A stretch of 64,000 nucleotides of DNA from Herbaspirillum sp. 3R11 (GCF_004563925.1 NZ_SPNJ01000004.1:620001-684000), one strand, 5' to 3'. Positions 18,410 to 30,105 are shown, counted from the stretch's first letter. Numbers and translations: made by a program. The notes: generated by a model not told the origin, from the sequence alone.

Positions 18410-20032
18410 ATGCCGCAACTCGACAGCAAACTGAACACGCGCAGCGACGACTTCCAGGGCAACACGGCGGCGATGCAAATCATCGTCGACGATCTGAAGG
18501 AAAAGATCGCGGTCATCGCGCAAGGCGGCGGCGAAGCCGCGCGCAACAAGCATCTGGCGCGCGGCAAACTGCTGCCGCGCGATCGTGTGCAGATGCTGCT
18601 CGATCCGGGCACGCCTTTCCTCGAGTTCTCGCAACTGGCCGCGTACGCCATGTACCAGGAAAAGGAAGGCAAGGATGCAGCGCCCTCCGCCGGCATCATC
18701 ACCGGCATCGGCCGCGTCGCGGGGCAGGAATGCGTGATCGTCTGCAACGACGCGACGGTCAAGGGCGGCACCTACTATCCGATGACCGCCAAGAAGCATC
18801 TACGCGCGCAGGAGATCGCCGAGTTCAACCACCTGCCCTGCATCTATCTGGTCGACAGCGGCGGTGCCAACCTGCCGAATCAGGATGAAGTGTTCCCCGA
18901 CCGCGATCACTTCGGCCGCATCTTCTTCAACCAGGCCAACCTGTCGGCCAAGGGCATCCCGCAAATCGCGGTGGTGATGGGTTCCTGCACAGCCGGCGGC
19001 GCGTATGTGCCGGCCATGAGCGACGAGTCCATCATCGTCAAGGACCAGGGCACCATCTTCCTGGCCGGGCCGCCGCTGGTGAAGGCCGCCACCGGCGAAG
19101 TCGTCACGGCCGAAGAGCTGGGCGGCGGCGACGTCCATACGCGCCTGTCGGGCGTGGTCGACCATCTGGCGCAAAACGATCTGCACGCGCTGTCGATTGC
19201 GCGCAGCATCGTCGGCAACCTCAACCGCACCAAGCCGCAGCAGCTGGCCATGCGCGAAGTGCGCGAGCCGAAGTATCCGGCGCGCGAACTGTACGGCATC
19301 ATCCCGGCCGACACGCGCAAACCTTTCGACGTGCGCGAAGTAATCGCACGCGTGGTCGACGGCAGCGAGTTCGACGAATTCAAGGCGCGTTACGGCACCA
19401 CGCTGGTATGCGGCTTCGCGCACCTGTACGGCATGCCGGTCGGCATCATCGCCAACAACGGCATCCTGTTCTCGGAGTCGGCGCTCAAGGGCGCGCACTT
19501 CATCGAACTGTGCTGCCAGCGCAAGATCCCGCTGATCTTCTTGCAGAACATCACCGGCTTCATGGTCGGCAAGAAATACGAGAACGAAGGCATCGCGCGC
19601 AACGGCGCCAAGATGGTGACCGCCGTGTCGACCGCCGCCGTACCGAAACTGACGATGATCATCGGCGGCAGTTTCGGTGCCGGCAACTACGGCATGTGCG
19701 GCCGCGCATTTTCGCCGCGCTTCCTGTGGATGTGGCCGAACGCGCGCATCTCGGTGATGGGCGGCGAACAAGCTGCGAGCGTGCTGGCCACCGTCAAGCG
19801 CGACGGCATCGAGTCCAAGGGCGGCAGCTGGACGGCGGAAGAAGAAGCCGCCTTCAAGACGCCGATCCGCGAGCAATACGAACATCAGGGCCATCCCTAC
19901 TACGCCTCGGCGCGCCTGTGGGATGACGGCGTGATCGATCCTGCCGATACCCGCACCGTGCTTGGACTGGGACTGAGCGCGGCGTTGAATGCGCCGATTG
20001 AAGAGACGAAGTTCGGCGTATTCCGCATGTAA
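18410..20032 (+). CDS. mccB: Methylcrotonyl-CoA carboxylase, carboxyltransferase subunit
   Basis: The 540-residue beta subunit (LiuB) carries CO2 from biotin to 3-methylcrotonyl-CoA, giving 3-methylglutaconyl-CoA. The two crotonase-like halves are seen: the N-half with [13 protein letters not shown] and [13 protein letters not shown], and the C-half with [33 protein letters not shown] and [12 protein letters not shown]. These phrases are diagnostic for methylcrotonyl- rather than propionyl-CoA carboxylases. CCGGAGAC precedes the start. The biotin subunit is mccA, with an unrelated hydrolase gene between them. Confidence 0.95.
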   Translation: MPQLDSKLNTRSDDFQGNTAAMQIIVDDLKEKIAVIAQGGGEAARNKHLARGKLLPRDRVQMLLDPGTPFLEFSQLAAYAMYQEKEGKDAAPSAGIITGIGRVAGQECVIVCNDATVKGGTYYPMTAKKHLRAQEIAEFNHLPCIYLVDSGGANLPNQDEVFPDRDHFGRIFFNQANLSAKGIPQIAVVMGSCTAGGAYVPAMSDESIIVKDQGTIFLAGPPLVKAATGEVVTAEELGGGDVHTRLSGVVDHLAQNDLHALSIARSIVGNLNRTKPQQLAMREVREPKYPARELYGIIPADTRKPFDVREVIARVVDGSEFDEFKARYGTTLVCGFAHLYGMPVGIIANNGILFSESALKGAHFIELCCQRKIPLIFLQNITGFMVGKKYENEGIARNGAKMVTAVSTAAVPKLTMIIGGSFGAGNYGMCGRAFSPRFLWMWPNARISVMGGEQAASVLATVKRDGIESKGGSWTAEEEAAFKTPIREQYEHQGHPYYASARLWDDGVIDPADTRTVLGLGLSAALNAPIEETKFGVFRM

Positions 20033-20052
20033 ATCTTTCGTACGCGATAAAA

Positions 20053-21213
20053 ATGAAAAAGAAAATCTCCATCGCCTTGTTGGTTGCGTTCTGTATGTGC
20101 CAGGTTCCGGCTTTTAGCGCCGAACTGCCGTGGAACAAAGGATTGCGCGAGGAAGTCGTCATGATTCCCTCCGGCACGGGCATGTTTTCCGTGAAACTGG
20201 AAACCACAATCTACAAGCCTCCCGGCGATGGACCTTTTCCACTACTCATCATGAATCACGGGAAAGCTCCCGGGATACCGGCGTTCCAACTCCGCTATCG
20301 CGGAATATCCATCAGCAATGAATTTGTGCGGCGCGGTTATGCGGTCATCATTCCCATGCGCAAAGGTTTCTCCAAATCCGGCGGGCTCTATGTCGATGGC
20401 GGCTGCAATATCGGCGGCAACGGAGATGCACAGGCGGACGATGTGCAAGCTGCGCTGGACTATGCAATCCGGCAACCCTGGGTCGACAAGGAGAATGTCA
20501 TCATCATGGGGCAATCGCATGGAGGTCTGACGACCATGGCTTTCGGCGCGCGCAATCCGCCGCACGTCAAGGCATTGCTCAATTTTGCCGGCGGGCTGCG
20601 CTATGACATGCTGGGCTGCGGCTGGAAACCGGCGTTGATTGATGCTTTCGAACGCTACGGCAAGGCCACGCATATCCCCAGTCTCTGGTTCTATGGCGAA
20701 AACGACAGTTACTTCAATCCGGAGTTGGCCCGCAAGATGCATGAGGCTTACATCCGATCCGGCGCCGATGCCAGGCTGATTGCCTACGGCCCGTTCAAGA
20801 ATGATTCGCACGGCATGAGTGGCAGCCGCGATGGCGTTGCCATCTGGTGGCCGGAGACCGAAGCGCTGCTCAAGCGTCTGGGATTGCCGACCGAGAAGAC
20901 GGTTGTGCTGGCGGATGAATTGCCGAAGACCGATTTTGCCAAATTGGAAGACAGCGCTGCAGTTCCTTATCTGGATCAAAAAAAACGAGAGCACTACGAA
21001 GGCTTTCTCAAACTCGCCTTGCCTCGGGCATTTGCCATTTCATCGTCCGGCGCAACCGGCTGGTCCTCGACCGGAGAAAATACAACTGAGCGGGCCCTGC
21101 TGCAATGCCAGAAATATTCCAAGGACGCTTGCCGTCTCTACGCCATCGACCAGAACGTGGTCTGGATCGACGACAAACAAAATAACAGTGACAAGAGCGC
21201 CGCCTTGCACTGA
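20053..21213 (+). CDS. Secreted alpha/beta hydrolase with C-terminal DUF4189-like extension
   Basis: The 386-residue protein has a Sec signal peptide (residues 1-23, ending AFSA). The alpha/beta hydrolase core has nucleophile Ser155 (MGQSHGG), Asp218 (GENDSYF) and His253 (DSHGMSG), giving a full triad like dienelactone hydrolases and dipeptidyl-peptidase-like esterases. The last ~60 residues (AISSSGATGWSSTG...ALLQCQKYSKDACRLYAID) look like a separate small domain with paired cysteines. It sits between mccB and mccA, where liuC is usually found, and its codons are less GC-rich than its neighbours'. An exported enzyme is odd in this cytoplasmic pathway. Confidence 0.8.
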   Translation: MKKKISIALLVAFCMCQVPAFSAELPWNKGLREEVVMIPSGTGMFSVKLETTIYKPPGDGPFPLLIMNHGKAPGIPAFQLRYRGISISNEFVRRGYAVIIPMRKGFSKSGGLYVDGGCNIGGNGDAQADDVQAALDYAIRQPWVDKENVIIMGQSHGGLTTMAFGARNPPHVKALLNFAGGLRYDMLGCGWKPALIDAFERYGKATHIPSLWFYGENDSYFNPELARKMHEAYIRSGADARLIAYGPFKNDSHGMSGSRDGVAIWWPETEALLKRLGLPTEKTVVLADELPKTDFAKLEDSAAVPYLDQKKREHYEGFLKLALPRAFAISSSGATGWSSTGENTTERALLQCQKYSKDACRLYAIDQNVVWIDDKQNNSDKSAALH

Positions 21214-21263
21214 CGTATCTACATATCGGCACACAACAAACCGGTCACATTGAAGGAGACAAG

Positions 21264-23285
<2,022 letters not shown>

Positions 23286-23302
23286 ACGGTCACTGATTAC
23301 TG

Positions 23303-24238
23303 ATGAGAGCCCATCCTTACGGCTTGCCGTCCAGCGTGTACGTGCTGGAACGCGGCTGGCTGTCGTCCAACAACGTGCTGTTTCTGGGTACGCACGAGAC
23401 CGCGCTGGTCGACACCGGCTACGTCACTCACGCCGCGCAAACCCTGGCGCTGGTCGATCATGTTCTCAACGAACAAGGCCGCGCACCGCGACTCGACCGC
23501 ATCATCAACACGCATCTGCATTCAGATCATTGCGGCGGCAATGCCGCCTTGCAGGCGCGCCATGCCTGCCGCACCAGCATTCCGCACGCCGAGGCAGACA
23601 AGGTCAGGCGCTGGGATGAGGAGGCGCTGAGCTATCGCGCCACCGGCCAGCAATGTCCGCGCTTCGGGTTCGACGACACCTTGCAGGACGGCGACAGGCT
23701 GGTGCTGGGCGATCTGGAGTGGACCGCACTCGCCGCTCCGGGACACGATCCGCATTCGCTGATCCTGCATTGTGCGCAGGAGGGCATCCTGATTTCGGCC
23801 GATGCGCTCTGGCAGAACGGCTTCGGCGTGATCTTCCCGGAACTGGAGGGCGAATCCGGATTTGCCGAGGAACGCGCCACGCTGGATCTGATCGCGGGAC
23901 TTGATGTGCGCGTCGTGATTCCCGGGCATGGAGCACCGTTCACGGACGTGAAGCAGGCGCTGGCGACGGCGTATTCGCGCCTCGATTATCTGCAGGCCGA
24001 GCCGATGCGCAATGCGCAGAACTGCGTCAAGGTGATGCTCAAGTTCCTGCTGCTGGAACGGCAGGCGATCCCCCTGCCCGAGGTGGCGGCGCTGATGGCT
24101 GCGGTTCCTTTGCTGGCGCTGTGCAACCGTCGTTATTTCCACCTGTCGGACCAGGCCCTGGCCGACTGGGCGAGCGCGCAACTGATCAAGGCCGGCGCCG
24201 CGAGCAGCGACGGCGTCTCCCTGCTGAACGCCGGCTGA
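23303..24238 (+). CDS. MBL-fold metallo-hydrolase in the liu operon
   Basis: The 311-residue protein has the metal motif THLHSDHCGGN (HxHxDH), with further ligands in APGHDPHS, ISADALW and VIPGHGAPF. It follows mccA by 17 bases and precedes a dehydrogenase gene in the same direction, so it is in the leucine operon. Thioester hydrolysis would fit a CoA pathway but is only an inference. The ATG at 23303 lacks a strong ribosome site and may be translated by coupling. Confidence 0.85.
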   Translation: MRAHPYGLPSSVYVLERGWLSSNNVLFLGTHETALVDTGYVTHAAQTLALVDHVLNEQGRAPRLDRIINTHLHSDHCGGNAALQARHACRTSIPHAEADKVRRWDEEALSYRATGQQCPRFGFDDTLQDGDRLVLGDLEWTALAAPGHDPHSLILHCAQEGILISADALWQNGFGVIFPELEGESGFAEERATLDLIAGLDVRVVIPGHGAPFTDVKQALATAYSRLDYLQAEPMRNAQNCVKVMLKFLLLERQAIPLPEVAALMAAVPLLALCNRRYFHLSDQALADWASAQLIKAGAASSDGVSLLNAG

Positions 24239-24303
24239 CGACGACCGCCATGCGTTGCAGGTAAAATCACCGGCTTACTCCACTCACTCCTCAGCCCGCT
24301 CCG

Positions 24304-25233
24304 ATGCGCATCCTTTTCCAGACCGCCGATCCCGTCAACCAGGACGCCTGGCTGCACGACCTTCGCTCCGCCCTGCCGCATGCCGAGATTCGCGTCTGGC
24401 AATCCGGCGACACCGCGCCGGCCGATTATGCCATCGTGTGGAAACCGCCGTTCGAGATGCTGCAAGGCCGTCCGGATCTGAAGGCGGTGTTCAACCTCGG
24501 CGCCGGCGTCGATGCGATCCTGAAACTGAACGTGGTGCCGGACCATCTGCCCCTGGTCCGCATCGACGACGGCGGCATGGCGGTGCAGATGGCGGAGTTC
24601 GCCACGCATGCGGTGCTGCGCTATTACCGTCGCCTGGATCAATACGAGCGGCAGGCGCGCCTTGGGCAGTGGAAGCCGCTGCCGCCGTTCGAGCGCGCCG
24701 ATTTCGGCATCGGCGTACTGGGTCTGGGCGTGCTTGGACAATGCATCTGCGAGAGCCTGCAGCATTTCGGGTTTCAAGTCAGCGGCTGGAGCCGCAGTCC
24801 GAAAGCGCTGCCCGGTGTGGAGGCCTACGCCGGCAGTGAGCAGCTCGACGAATTCCTGCGCGGCGCGCGTGTGCTGATCTGCATGTTGCCGCTGACACCG
24901 GACACCGCCGGCATCCTCAATCGCGAAACGTTGTCGCTCCTGCCGCATGGCGCGTATCTGGTCAACCTCGCGCGCGGCGGCCATCTGGTGGAGGCGGACC
25001 TGCCGCCCTTGCTGGACAGCGGCCAGATCGCCGGCGCCACGCTGGACGTGTTCCAGGAAGAGCCGTTGCCGCCACAGCATCCGTTCTGGAAAGATCCGCG
25101 CATCGCCATCACGCCGCATATTTCGGCATTGACCGTGCGCAGCGAAGCCGCGCGCCAGATCGCCGAAAAGATCGTCGCCCTGCAGCGCGGCGAGCCGGTG
25201 GTGGGATTGGTCGATCGTAGCAAAGGGTATTGA
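24304..25233 (+). CDS. D-2-hydroxyacid dehydrogenase (GhrA-like)
   Basis: The 309-residue NAD(P)-dependent enzyme resembles glyoxylate/hydroxypyruvate reductase A. The cofactor motif is GVLGLGVLGQCICESL (about 138-153), followed by GWSRSPK; the Arg in NLARGGHLVE, the Glu in DVFQEEPLP and the His in TPHISALT form the catalytic set. A VWKPPFEMLQGRPDLK N-terminal segment is typical of the GhrA group. It lies between the MBL gene and hmgL in the liu operon. The true substrate, and any link to leucine breakdown, cannot be told. Confidence 0.87.
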   Translation: MRILFQTADPVNQDAWLHDLRSALPHAEIRVWQSGDTAPADYAIVWKPPFEMLQGRPDLKAVFNLGAGVDAILKLNVVPDHLPLVRIDDGGMAVQMAEFATHAVLRYYRRLDQYERQARLGQWKPLPPFERADFGIGVLGLGVLGQCICESLQHFGFQVSGWSRSPKALPGVEAYAGSEQLDEFLRGARVLICMLPLTPDTAGILNRETLSLLPHGAYLVNLARGGHLVEADLPPLLDSGQIAGATLDVFQEEPLPPQHPFWKDPRIAITPHISALTVRSEAARQIAEKIVALQRGEPVVGLVDRSKGY

Positions 25234-25311
25234 ACGGCGCCGCCCGACGCGAAAAACTCAAACTGATATCATCAAAAAAACTGCCAGGCAGATAAGTCGA
25301 GGAGACAACCC

Positions 25312-26220
25312 ATGAGCTTGCCCAAGAAAGTCAAAATCGTTGAAGTCGGTCCGCGCGACGGCTTGCAGAATGAGAAGGAAACCATCTCCGCCGAGGTAAA
25401 GATCGAGCTGGTCAATCGCCTGACCTCGGCCGGCTTCGTCAACGTTGAAGCCGCTTCATTCGTATCGCCGAAATGGGTGCCGCAGATGGCCACCTCGGGC
25501 GAAGTCATGCGCGGCATCGCGCGCAAACCCGGAGTCATCTATTCGGCGCTGACGCCCAACATGAAGGGTTTCGAGGCGGCGCTGGAAGCGGGCGCGGACG
25601 AGGTGGTTATTTTCGGTGCGGCGTCCGAAGCGTTTTCGCAAAAGAACATCAACTGCTCCATCGCCGAATCGATCGAACGTTTCCGTGAAGTCGCATTGGC
25701 GGCCAAGCAGCACAAGATTCGTCTGCGCGCGGCAGTCAGCTGCGCCTTCGGCTGTCCTTACCAGGGTGAGGTGCCGCTGGCGTCTGTGTCGGACGTGGTG
25801 GGCCGCTTCCGCGATCTGGGCTGTGACGAGATCGACATCGCCGACACCATCGGCGTAGCCACGCCGAACAAGGTGGCGCCGGTGATGCAGGCGGCGATCC
25901 GCGAATTCAACATCGACGGCCTGTCGGGACATTTCCATGACACCTACGGCCAGGCGCTGGCGAACATTTACGCCAGCCTGGAAGTCGGCATCACGATTTA
26001 CCACTCGTCCGTGGCCGGCCTGGGCGGCTGCCCTTACGCCAAGGGTGCGACCGGCAACGTCGCCTCCGAAGACGTGCTGTACATGATGCAGGGCCTCGGC
26101 ATCGAGACCGGGGTCGACCTCGACGTCGTGGTGGATGCCGGCCAGTTCATTTCGCAGCATCTCGGCCGCAAGGCGGTCAGCCGCGCCGGCAACGCCATTG
26201 CGGCGAAGCGCCTGGGGTAG
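25312..26220 (+). CDS. hmgL: Hydroxymethylglutaryl-CoA lyase
   Basis: The 302-residue TIM-barrel enzyme (LiuE) splits HMG-CoA into acetoacetate and acetyl-CoA, the last dedicated step of leucine breakdown. Substrate and metal motifs are clear: EVGPRDGLQNEK near the N-terminus, HFHDTYGQALAN (metal His pair) and the cysteine loop GLGGCPYAKGATGNVASED. GAGGAGAC lies 7 bases before the ATG. It is the last gene of the operon, followed by a strong terminator. The step before it, methylglutaconyl-CoA hydration, has no gene in this window. Confidence 0.96.
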   Translation: MSLPKKVKIVEVGPRDGLQNEKETISAEVKIELVNRLTSAGFVNVEAASFVSPKWVPQMATSGEVMRGIARKPGVIYSALTPNMKGFEAALEAGADEVVIFGAASEAFSQKNINCSIAESIERFREVALAAKQHKIRLRAAVSCAFGCPYQGEVPLASVSDVVGRFRDLGCDEIDIADTIGVATPNKVAPVMQAAIREFNIDGLSGHFHDTYGQALANIYASLEVGITIYHSSVAGLGGCPYAKGATGNVASEDVLYMMQGLGIETGVDLDVVVDAGQFISQHLGRKAVSRAGNAIAAKRLG

Positions 26221-26257
26221 CCGGCGCGACCGAGAGCCCATCGTTGCTGGTCGTAAA

Positions 26258-26296
26258 AAAAAGCGGCATGGTCGACAGACGACCATGCCGCTTTTT
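26258..26296. terminator. Bidirectional terminator after hmgL
   Basis: A 17-bp stem from AAAAAGCGGCATGGTCG to its exact complement, with a 5-base loop and A-/T-runs on both sides, between the convergent hmgL and chemoreceptor genes. Confidence 0.93.
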
Positions 26297-26312
26297 CATG
26301 TCGTTGCGGAAG

Positions 26313-28163
26313 TCAGAATTCTTCCCACGAATTGCCATCGTCAGCGCCTGCCAGGGCCGGCTTGAGCTTGCCTGACGACGCCGGCGCCGCTGCAGACACC
26401 GCTGTCTTGTTTTGCGTCAGTTTCGGCACAGCTTTGGGCGTTGTGGCCGCTGCAGCCGGCGTGAATTTTCGCGCGGCAGGCGAAGCTGCTGCCGTTACTG
26501 GCGCAACATGTCTTACCGGCTGCGGATGCGCGTGCGGTTGTACGCGCGCATGATCGCTGCCTGACAATTTGAAGACGCTGACGGCCTGCGCCAGCAGGTC
26601 GGCCTGCTCCTGCAGACTCTCGGCAGCCGCCGCGGCCTGTTCGACCAGCGCGGCATTCTGCTGCGTGATTTCATCCATCTGCGTGATGGCGCGATTGACT
26701 TCTTCGATGCCGGTGCTTTGCTCCTGACTGGCGGCGGTGATCTCGCCCATGATGTCGGCAACATGTTTGACCGAGGTGACGATTTCACCCATGGTGGCGC
26801 CCGCTTCGTCGACCAGCTTGCCACCCGCTTCGACCTTGCCGACCGAGTCGCTGATCAATTGCTTGATCTCTTTCGCCGCCGATGCCGACCGCTGCGCCAG
26901 GCTGCGCACTTCCGATGCGACCACGGCGAATCCGCGACCCTGTTCGCCGGCGCGCGCTGCTTCGACTGCGGCGTTCAAGGCGAGGATATTGGTCTGGAAG
27001 GCGATGCCGTCGATCACGCTGATGATGTCGACGATCTTGCTTGAACTCTCTTTTATGGAGCCCATGGTGTGCACCACGTCGCCGACCACCTTGCCGCCCT
27101 TGACGGCCAATTCCGAGGCCGAGGTCACCAGTGAGTTGGCCTGACGCGCATTGTCTGCGTTCTGGCGCACGGTGGAGGTGAGCTCTTCCATTGAGCTGGC
27201 AGTTTCCTCCAGGCTGGAAGCTTGCGACTCGGTCCGGTTGGACAGGTCGGCGTTGCCGACGGCGATTTCGCGCGAGGCGACGTTAATGGTTTCAGTGCCG
27301 GTGCGCACGTTGCCAACCACGCCGGCGAGTCCCTGACCGATGCCGTTGATGGCGCCCATGAGTCGGCCGAGCTCGTCGTCACGCTCGACCACCAGCTCAG
27401 CGGTGAGGTCGCCGGTGGCGAGTCGCTCGGCGACCGCGAGGCTCTGGTCGAGCTGCTTCTTGATCAATACATACAGCGCGTACAACACCGTGACCGAGAC
27501 CACCACCGTCAGGCACAGCATCGCCAGTCCAACCATGTAGGCAATACCGCCGTCCCTGCGTGCCTTGTCCAGTTCGCCGGTGGTGCGCAGGTCCATCAGT
27601 TTTTCAAATTCGTTGATGGGACGCATGATGGCAGCAGCGTTCTTTTCATAGACGTCGTCGTGCACCAGCTTGCGTGCCTTCTCCAGATCGGGGGTGTCCT
27701 TTTTGCTGAACTTTCCCGAGCCGTCGTCGTATTCCCCTTTGACGGCGTGCATGGCGACTTCCTCGGTCTTGATCAGCGCAGTAGAGAGCGACTGCGCTTC
27801 AGTGAGCTTGGCGAATTCCTGGTCGGTGAAGCCGGCTTGTTTCATCAGATCGGTCATCGACACGGTGCGGCCGTCGGCACGCGCTTTCTTGCCGCTGCTG
27901 ATGGCGACGATGTCCCAGTAGATCGCTTCGTAACGCGCATCGCCGGTGACGACGTAACTGCGCACGGCTTGGGTCAGGTGTTCGGAATTGCTGCGCACTT
28001 CGTTGGCCAGTTTGTAGGATTCATAGCGCGAGTCACCGGCTCTTTCGATTTCGTGTTGCGCTCGCAAGATCATTTGCAGTGCACCGAACATCAGCAACGA
28101 CAGCGTCGCCAAGATGATGAAGAAGAAGAAAAAACTCCGCTTGAGCGTGAACAATTTACGCAT
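26313..28163 (-). CDS. Methyl-accepting chemotaxis protein with C-terminal WEEF tail
   Basis: The 616-residue receptor has a first membrane segment (about 11-32), a periplasmic four-helix-type sensor region (33-205), a second membrane segment (about 208-232), HAMP, and a cytoplasmic signalling hairpin with the conserved tip [20 protein letters not shown]. After the hairpin comes an ~80-residue Ala/Pro/His-rich linker ending in NSWEEF, which resembles the NWETF pentapeptide that tethers CheR and CheB. The start at 28163 follows GGGGA; an upstream frame extension is not convincing. It is monocistronic. Confidence 0.92.
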   Translation of the reverse strand: MRKLFTLKRSFFFFFIILATLSLLMFGALQMILRAQHEIERAGDSRYESYKLANEVRSNSEHLTQAVRSYVVTGDARYEAIYWDIVAISSGKKARADGRTVSMTDLMKQAGFTDQEFAKLTEAQSLSTALIKTEEVAMHAVKGEYDDGSGKFSKKDTPDLEKARKLVHDDVYEKNAAAIMRPINEFEKLMDLRTTGELDKARRDGGIAYMVGLAMLCLTVVVSVTVLYALYVLIKKQLDQSLAVAERLATGDLTAELVVERDDELGRLMGAINGIGQGLAGVVGNVRTGTETINVASREIAVGNADLSNRTESQASSLEETASSMEELTSTVRQNADNARQANSLVTSASELAVKGGKVVGDVVHTMGSIKESSSKIVDIISVIDGIAFQTNILALNAAVEAARAGEQGRGFAVVASEVRSLAQRSASAAKEIKQLISDSVGKVEAGGKLVDEAGATMGEIVTSVKHVADIMGEITAASQEQSTGIEEVNRAITQMDEITQQNAALVEQAAAAAESLQEQADLLAQAVSVFKLSGSDHARVQPHAHPQPVRHVAPVTAAASPAARKFTPAAAATTPKAVPKLTQNKTAVSAAAPASSGKLKPALAGADDGNSWEEF

Positions 28164-28281
28164 TGCCGTTCCCCTATTTCCGTGAGAAATCGCGTCCTCA
28201 TCGACGGATAGGGACGTGTGAAGACACCGCGGCACCGTGCGAAACGGTGCTGCGTGTCAGATGGCGATCAGATGTAAAACG

Positions 28282-28404
28282 TCAGTGTATGTAGCGACTG
28301 CGCGTACGCACGTGTCGGAGGCGTGCGTGCAGGTGGCGACTGTGGATGGTCGCAGCAAGAATGAGTCCGCCGGCAACGGCGGCCACGATCAGAAAGGCAT
28401 CCAT
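28282..28404 (-). CDS. Candidate 40-residue membrane microprotein
   Basis: A short frame encodes 40 residues: an acidic start (MDA), an uninterrupted hydrophobic stretch FLIVAAVAGGLILAAT (about 4-19) and an Arg/His-rich tail (HSRHLHARLRHVRTRSRYIH). GAGGGGG lies a few bases before the ATG, one of the best ribosome sites in the window. The layout fits a single-pass small membrane protein with a basic cytoplasmic tail. It lies upstream of the chemoreceptor gene in the same direction. I do not recognise it; it may be chance. Confidence 0.42.
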   Translation of the reverse strand: MDAFLIVAAVAGGLILAATIHSRHLHARLRHVRTRSRYIH

Positions 28405-28645
28405 ATATCCCCCTCGGAAAGATTACCTTTTATAGGCCAGAACGGCACTGCTACGCACCTGTGGATAGGTGTGGCATACGGATGCGTAGAACTGTCTTCG
28501 ACTGGCTTGTAGAAAACATAACATGTTTACAAAACAATATGTCTTGGCGAAAGCAAAAAATATTCTAAGCAACAACATAAAAAGCACGGTCGTAATATTT
28601 TATGTCCTATAATCTTTCGATTACCGACAACAATGAGACGCCGCC
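28405..28645. promoter_or_regulatory. Intergenic region upstream of the nitronate monooxygenase gene
   Basis: Together with 28164-28281 this is a long stretch with no recognisable gene except the 40-residue frame. From 28505 on it is AT-rich, with a perfect TATAAT at 28608-28613, 33 bases before the monooxygenase start; no matching -35 is seen at 16-18 bases. Confidence 0.4.
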
Positions 28646-29617
28646 ATGCCTACTTCCGCCCTTCCAGCCGTGCTGCAGAACCTGCGCCTGCCCGTGATCG
28701 CTTCGCCGATGTTCATCGCCAGCAGTCCGGCGCTGGTGGCGGCGCAGTGCAAGGCGGGGATTGTCGGCTCTTTCCCGGCCCTCAACGCGCGCCCGGCCGA
28801 GCAGCTCGACGTCTGGCTGGCCCAGTTGCAGACCGAACTGGCGGCGTACAAGACGGCCCATCCCGAGGCCATCATCGGCCCGATTGCGGTCAATCAGATC
28901 GTGCATCAGTCCAACGACCGCCTTGCCCACGATGTGGAAGTCTGCGTGAAGCATCGCGTGCCGATCATCATTTCCAGCCTGCGCGCGCCACCGAAGGAAA
29001 TGCTCGACGCCATCCACAGCTACGGCGGCATCGTGCTGCATGACGTGATCTCGATCCGTCATGCGCAGAAGGCGCTGGAAGCCGGCGTCGACGGTCTGAT
29101 CCTGGTGGCGGCCGGGGCCGGCGGCCATGCCGGCGCCCTGTCGCCGTTCGCGCTGGTGGGTGAAGTACGCAAGTTCTTCAAGGGTCCGCTGATCCTGTCG
29201 GGCGCCATCGCCACCGGCGATGCCATCCTGTCGGCACAGGCCATGGGCGCCGACCTGGCCTACATCGGCTCGCGCTGGCTGGCGACCCAGGAAGCCAACG
29301 TCACCGACGAATACCGCCAGGCCATCGTCGACTCCAGTGCCGCCGATGTGGTCTACACCAACCTGTTCACCGGCGTGCACGGCAACTACCTGAAGAAGTC
29401 CATCGTCAACGCCGGGCTCGATCCGGACAACCTGCCGGAAGCGGACAAGACCAAGATGAATTTCGGCACCGGCGGCGACACCAAGGCCAAGGCCTGGCGC
29501 GACATCTGGGGCGCCGGACAGGCAGTCGGCCTGATGGATGACGTGCCGACCGTGGCGCAGATGGTCGATCGTCTGGAAGCGGAGTATGCAGCGGCGCGAC
29601 AACGCCTGGCGCTGTAG
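28646..29617 (+). CDS. Nitronate monooxygenase (2-nitropropane dioxygenase family)
   Basis: The 323-residue FMN-dependent TIM-barrel protein belongs to the family that detoxifies propionate 3-nitronate and alkyl nitronates. The N-terminal LPVIASPMF flavin loop, the catalytic-His motif AAGAGGHAG, and the phosphate-binding stretch LSGAIATGDAILSAQAMGADL with IGSRWLAT are characteristic. It stands alone. Some relatives act as enoyl reductases, so the substrate is not certain. The stop codon lies within an 11-bp direct duplication. Confidence 0.88.
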   Translation: MPTSALPAVLQNLRLPVIASPMFIASSPALVAAQCKAGIVGSFPALNARPAEQLDVWLAQLQTELAAYKTAHPEAIIGPIAVNQIVHQSNDRLAHDVEVCVKHRVPIIISSLRAPPKEMLDAIHSYGGIVLHDVISIRHAQKALEAGVDGLILVAAGAGGHAGALSPFALVGEVRKFFKGPLILSGAIATGDAILSAQAMGADLAYIGSRWLATQEANVTDEYRQAIVDSSAADVVYTNLFTGVHGNYLKKSIVNAGLDPDNLPEADKTKMNFGTGGDTKAKAWRDIWGAGQAVGLMDDVPTVAQMVDRLEAEYAAARQRLAL

Positions 29618-29635
29618 TTCAACCGTAGTTCAACG
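29614..29635. repeat. 11-bp direct duplication at the monooxygenase stop codon
   Basis: GTAGTTCAACC is followed at once by GTAGTTCAACG (10 of 11 identical). The first copy contains the TAG stop codon. Confidence 0.8.
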
Positions 29636-29651
29636 ACGGTTTCGAAGCCGC

Positions 29652-29674
29652 TCCGACAGACAGGTTCTGTCGGA
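29652..29674 (+). other. Stem-loop after the nitronate monooxygenase gene
   Basis: Arms TCCGACAGA / TCTGTCGGA with a CAGGT loop, 35 bases after the stop. There is no T-run, so it may be a Rho-type end or a 3'-end protecting hairpin rather than an intrinsic terminator. Confidence 0.5.
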
Positions 29675-29769
29675 CAACGCCGCTATTTGCAAATGACTTT
29701 GTAACTAACGGCACTTCTCGCGCACTTGTATGTCGTACGGTCTCAGACACCATACAACGTGAGGACTTT

Positions 29770-30036
29770 ATGACCAGCTTTCTGCGCACCAGAAAAGATC
29801 GCCATCCAAAACCGGAAAACAAGGCGCGTCTGCCCCATGAGCACGACCAGTCCGGTGACAGCCAGCGCAGCGATGTCGACCAGAAGGAAATGCGACGCGC
29901 CTATCAAGACATCCGCGAAGGCCAGGTGGACACCGATCTGCGCGGCAGCGGCGGTCTCGACGAGATGAACAAGGGACCCGGCAAACGCGCCAGCGAAGCA
30001 CCGCGCAAGGATGACCCGTTCGACAAGTCACATTGA
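29770..30036 (+). CDS. Small hydrophilic hypothetical protein
   Basis: The 88-residue protein is very rich in charged residues (Asp, Glu, Lys, Arg), with almost no hydrophobic stretch, and is probably disordered. The start follows TGAGGA with good spacing, and the C-terminal half (RGSGGLDEMNKGPGKRAS) has low-complexity Gly/Lys. No signal peptide, membrane segment or known motif is seen. I do not recognise the family. The ribosome site and single clean frame argue that it is real. Confidence 0.6.
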   Translation: MTSFLRTRKDRHPKPENKARLPHEHDQSGDSQRSDVDQKEMRRAYQDIREGQVDTDLRGSGGLDEMNKGPGKRASEAPRKDDPFDKSH

Positions 30037-30105
30037 ACCTTGCGTATGCAACGGACGTACTCAGCAGCGCGGAACAGCAAGCATTGACAGAAAATCAAGA
30101 GACGA

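Noticed and set aside
28237..28512. 91-codon plus-strand frame in the gap upstream of the nitronate monooxygenase
   Set aside because: No ribosome site and no protein-like composition; the minus-strand 40-residue frame in the same place is better supported.
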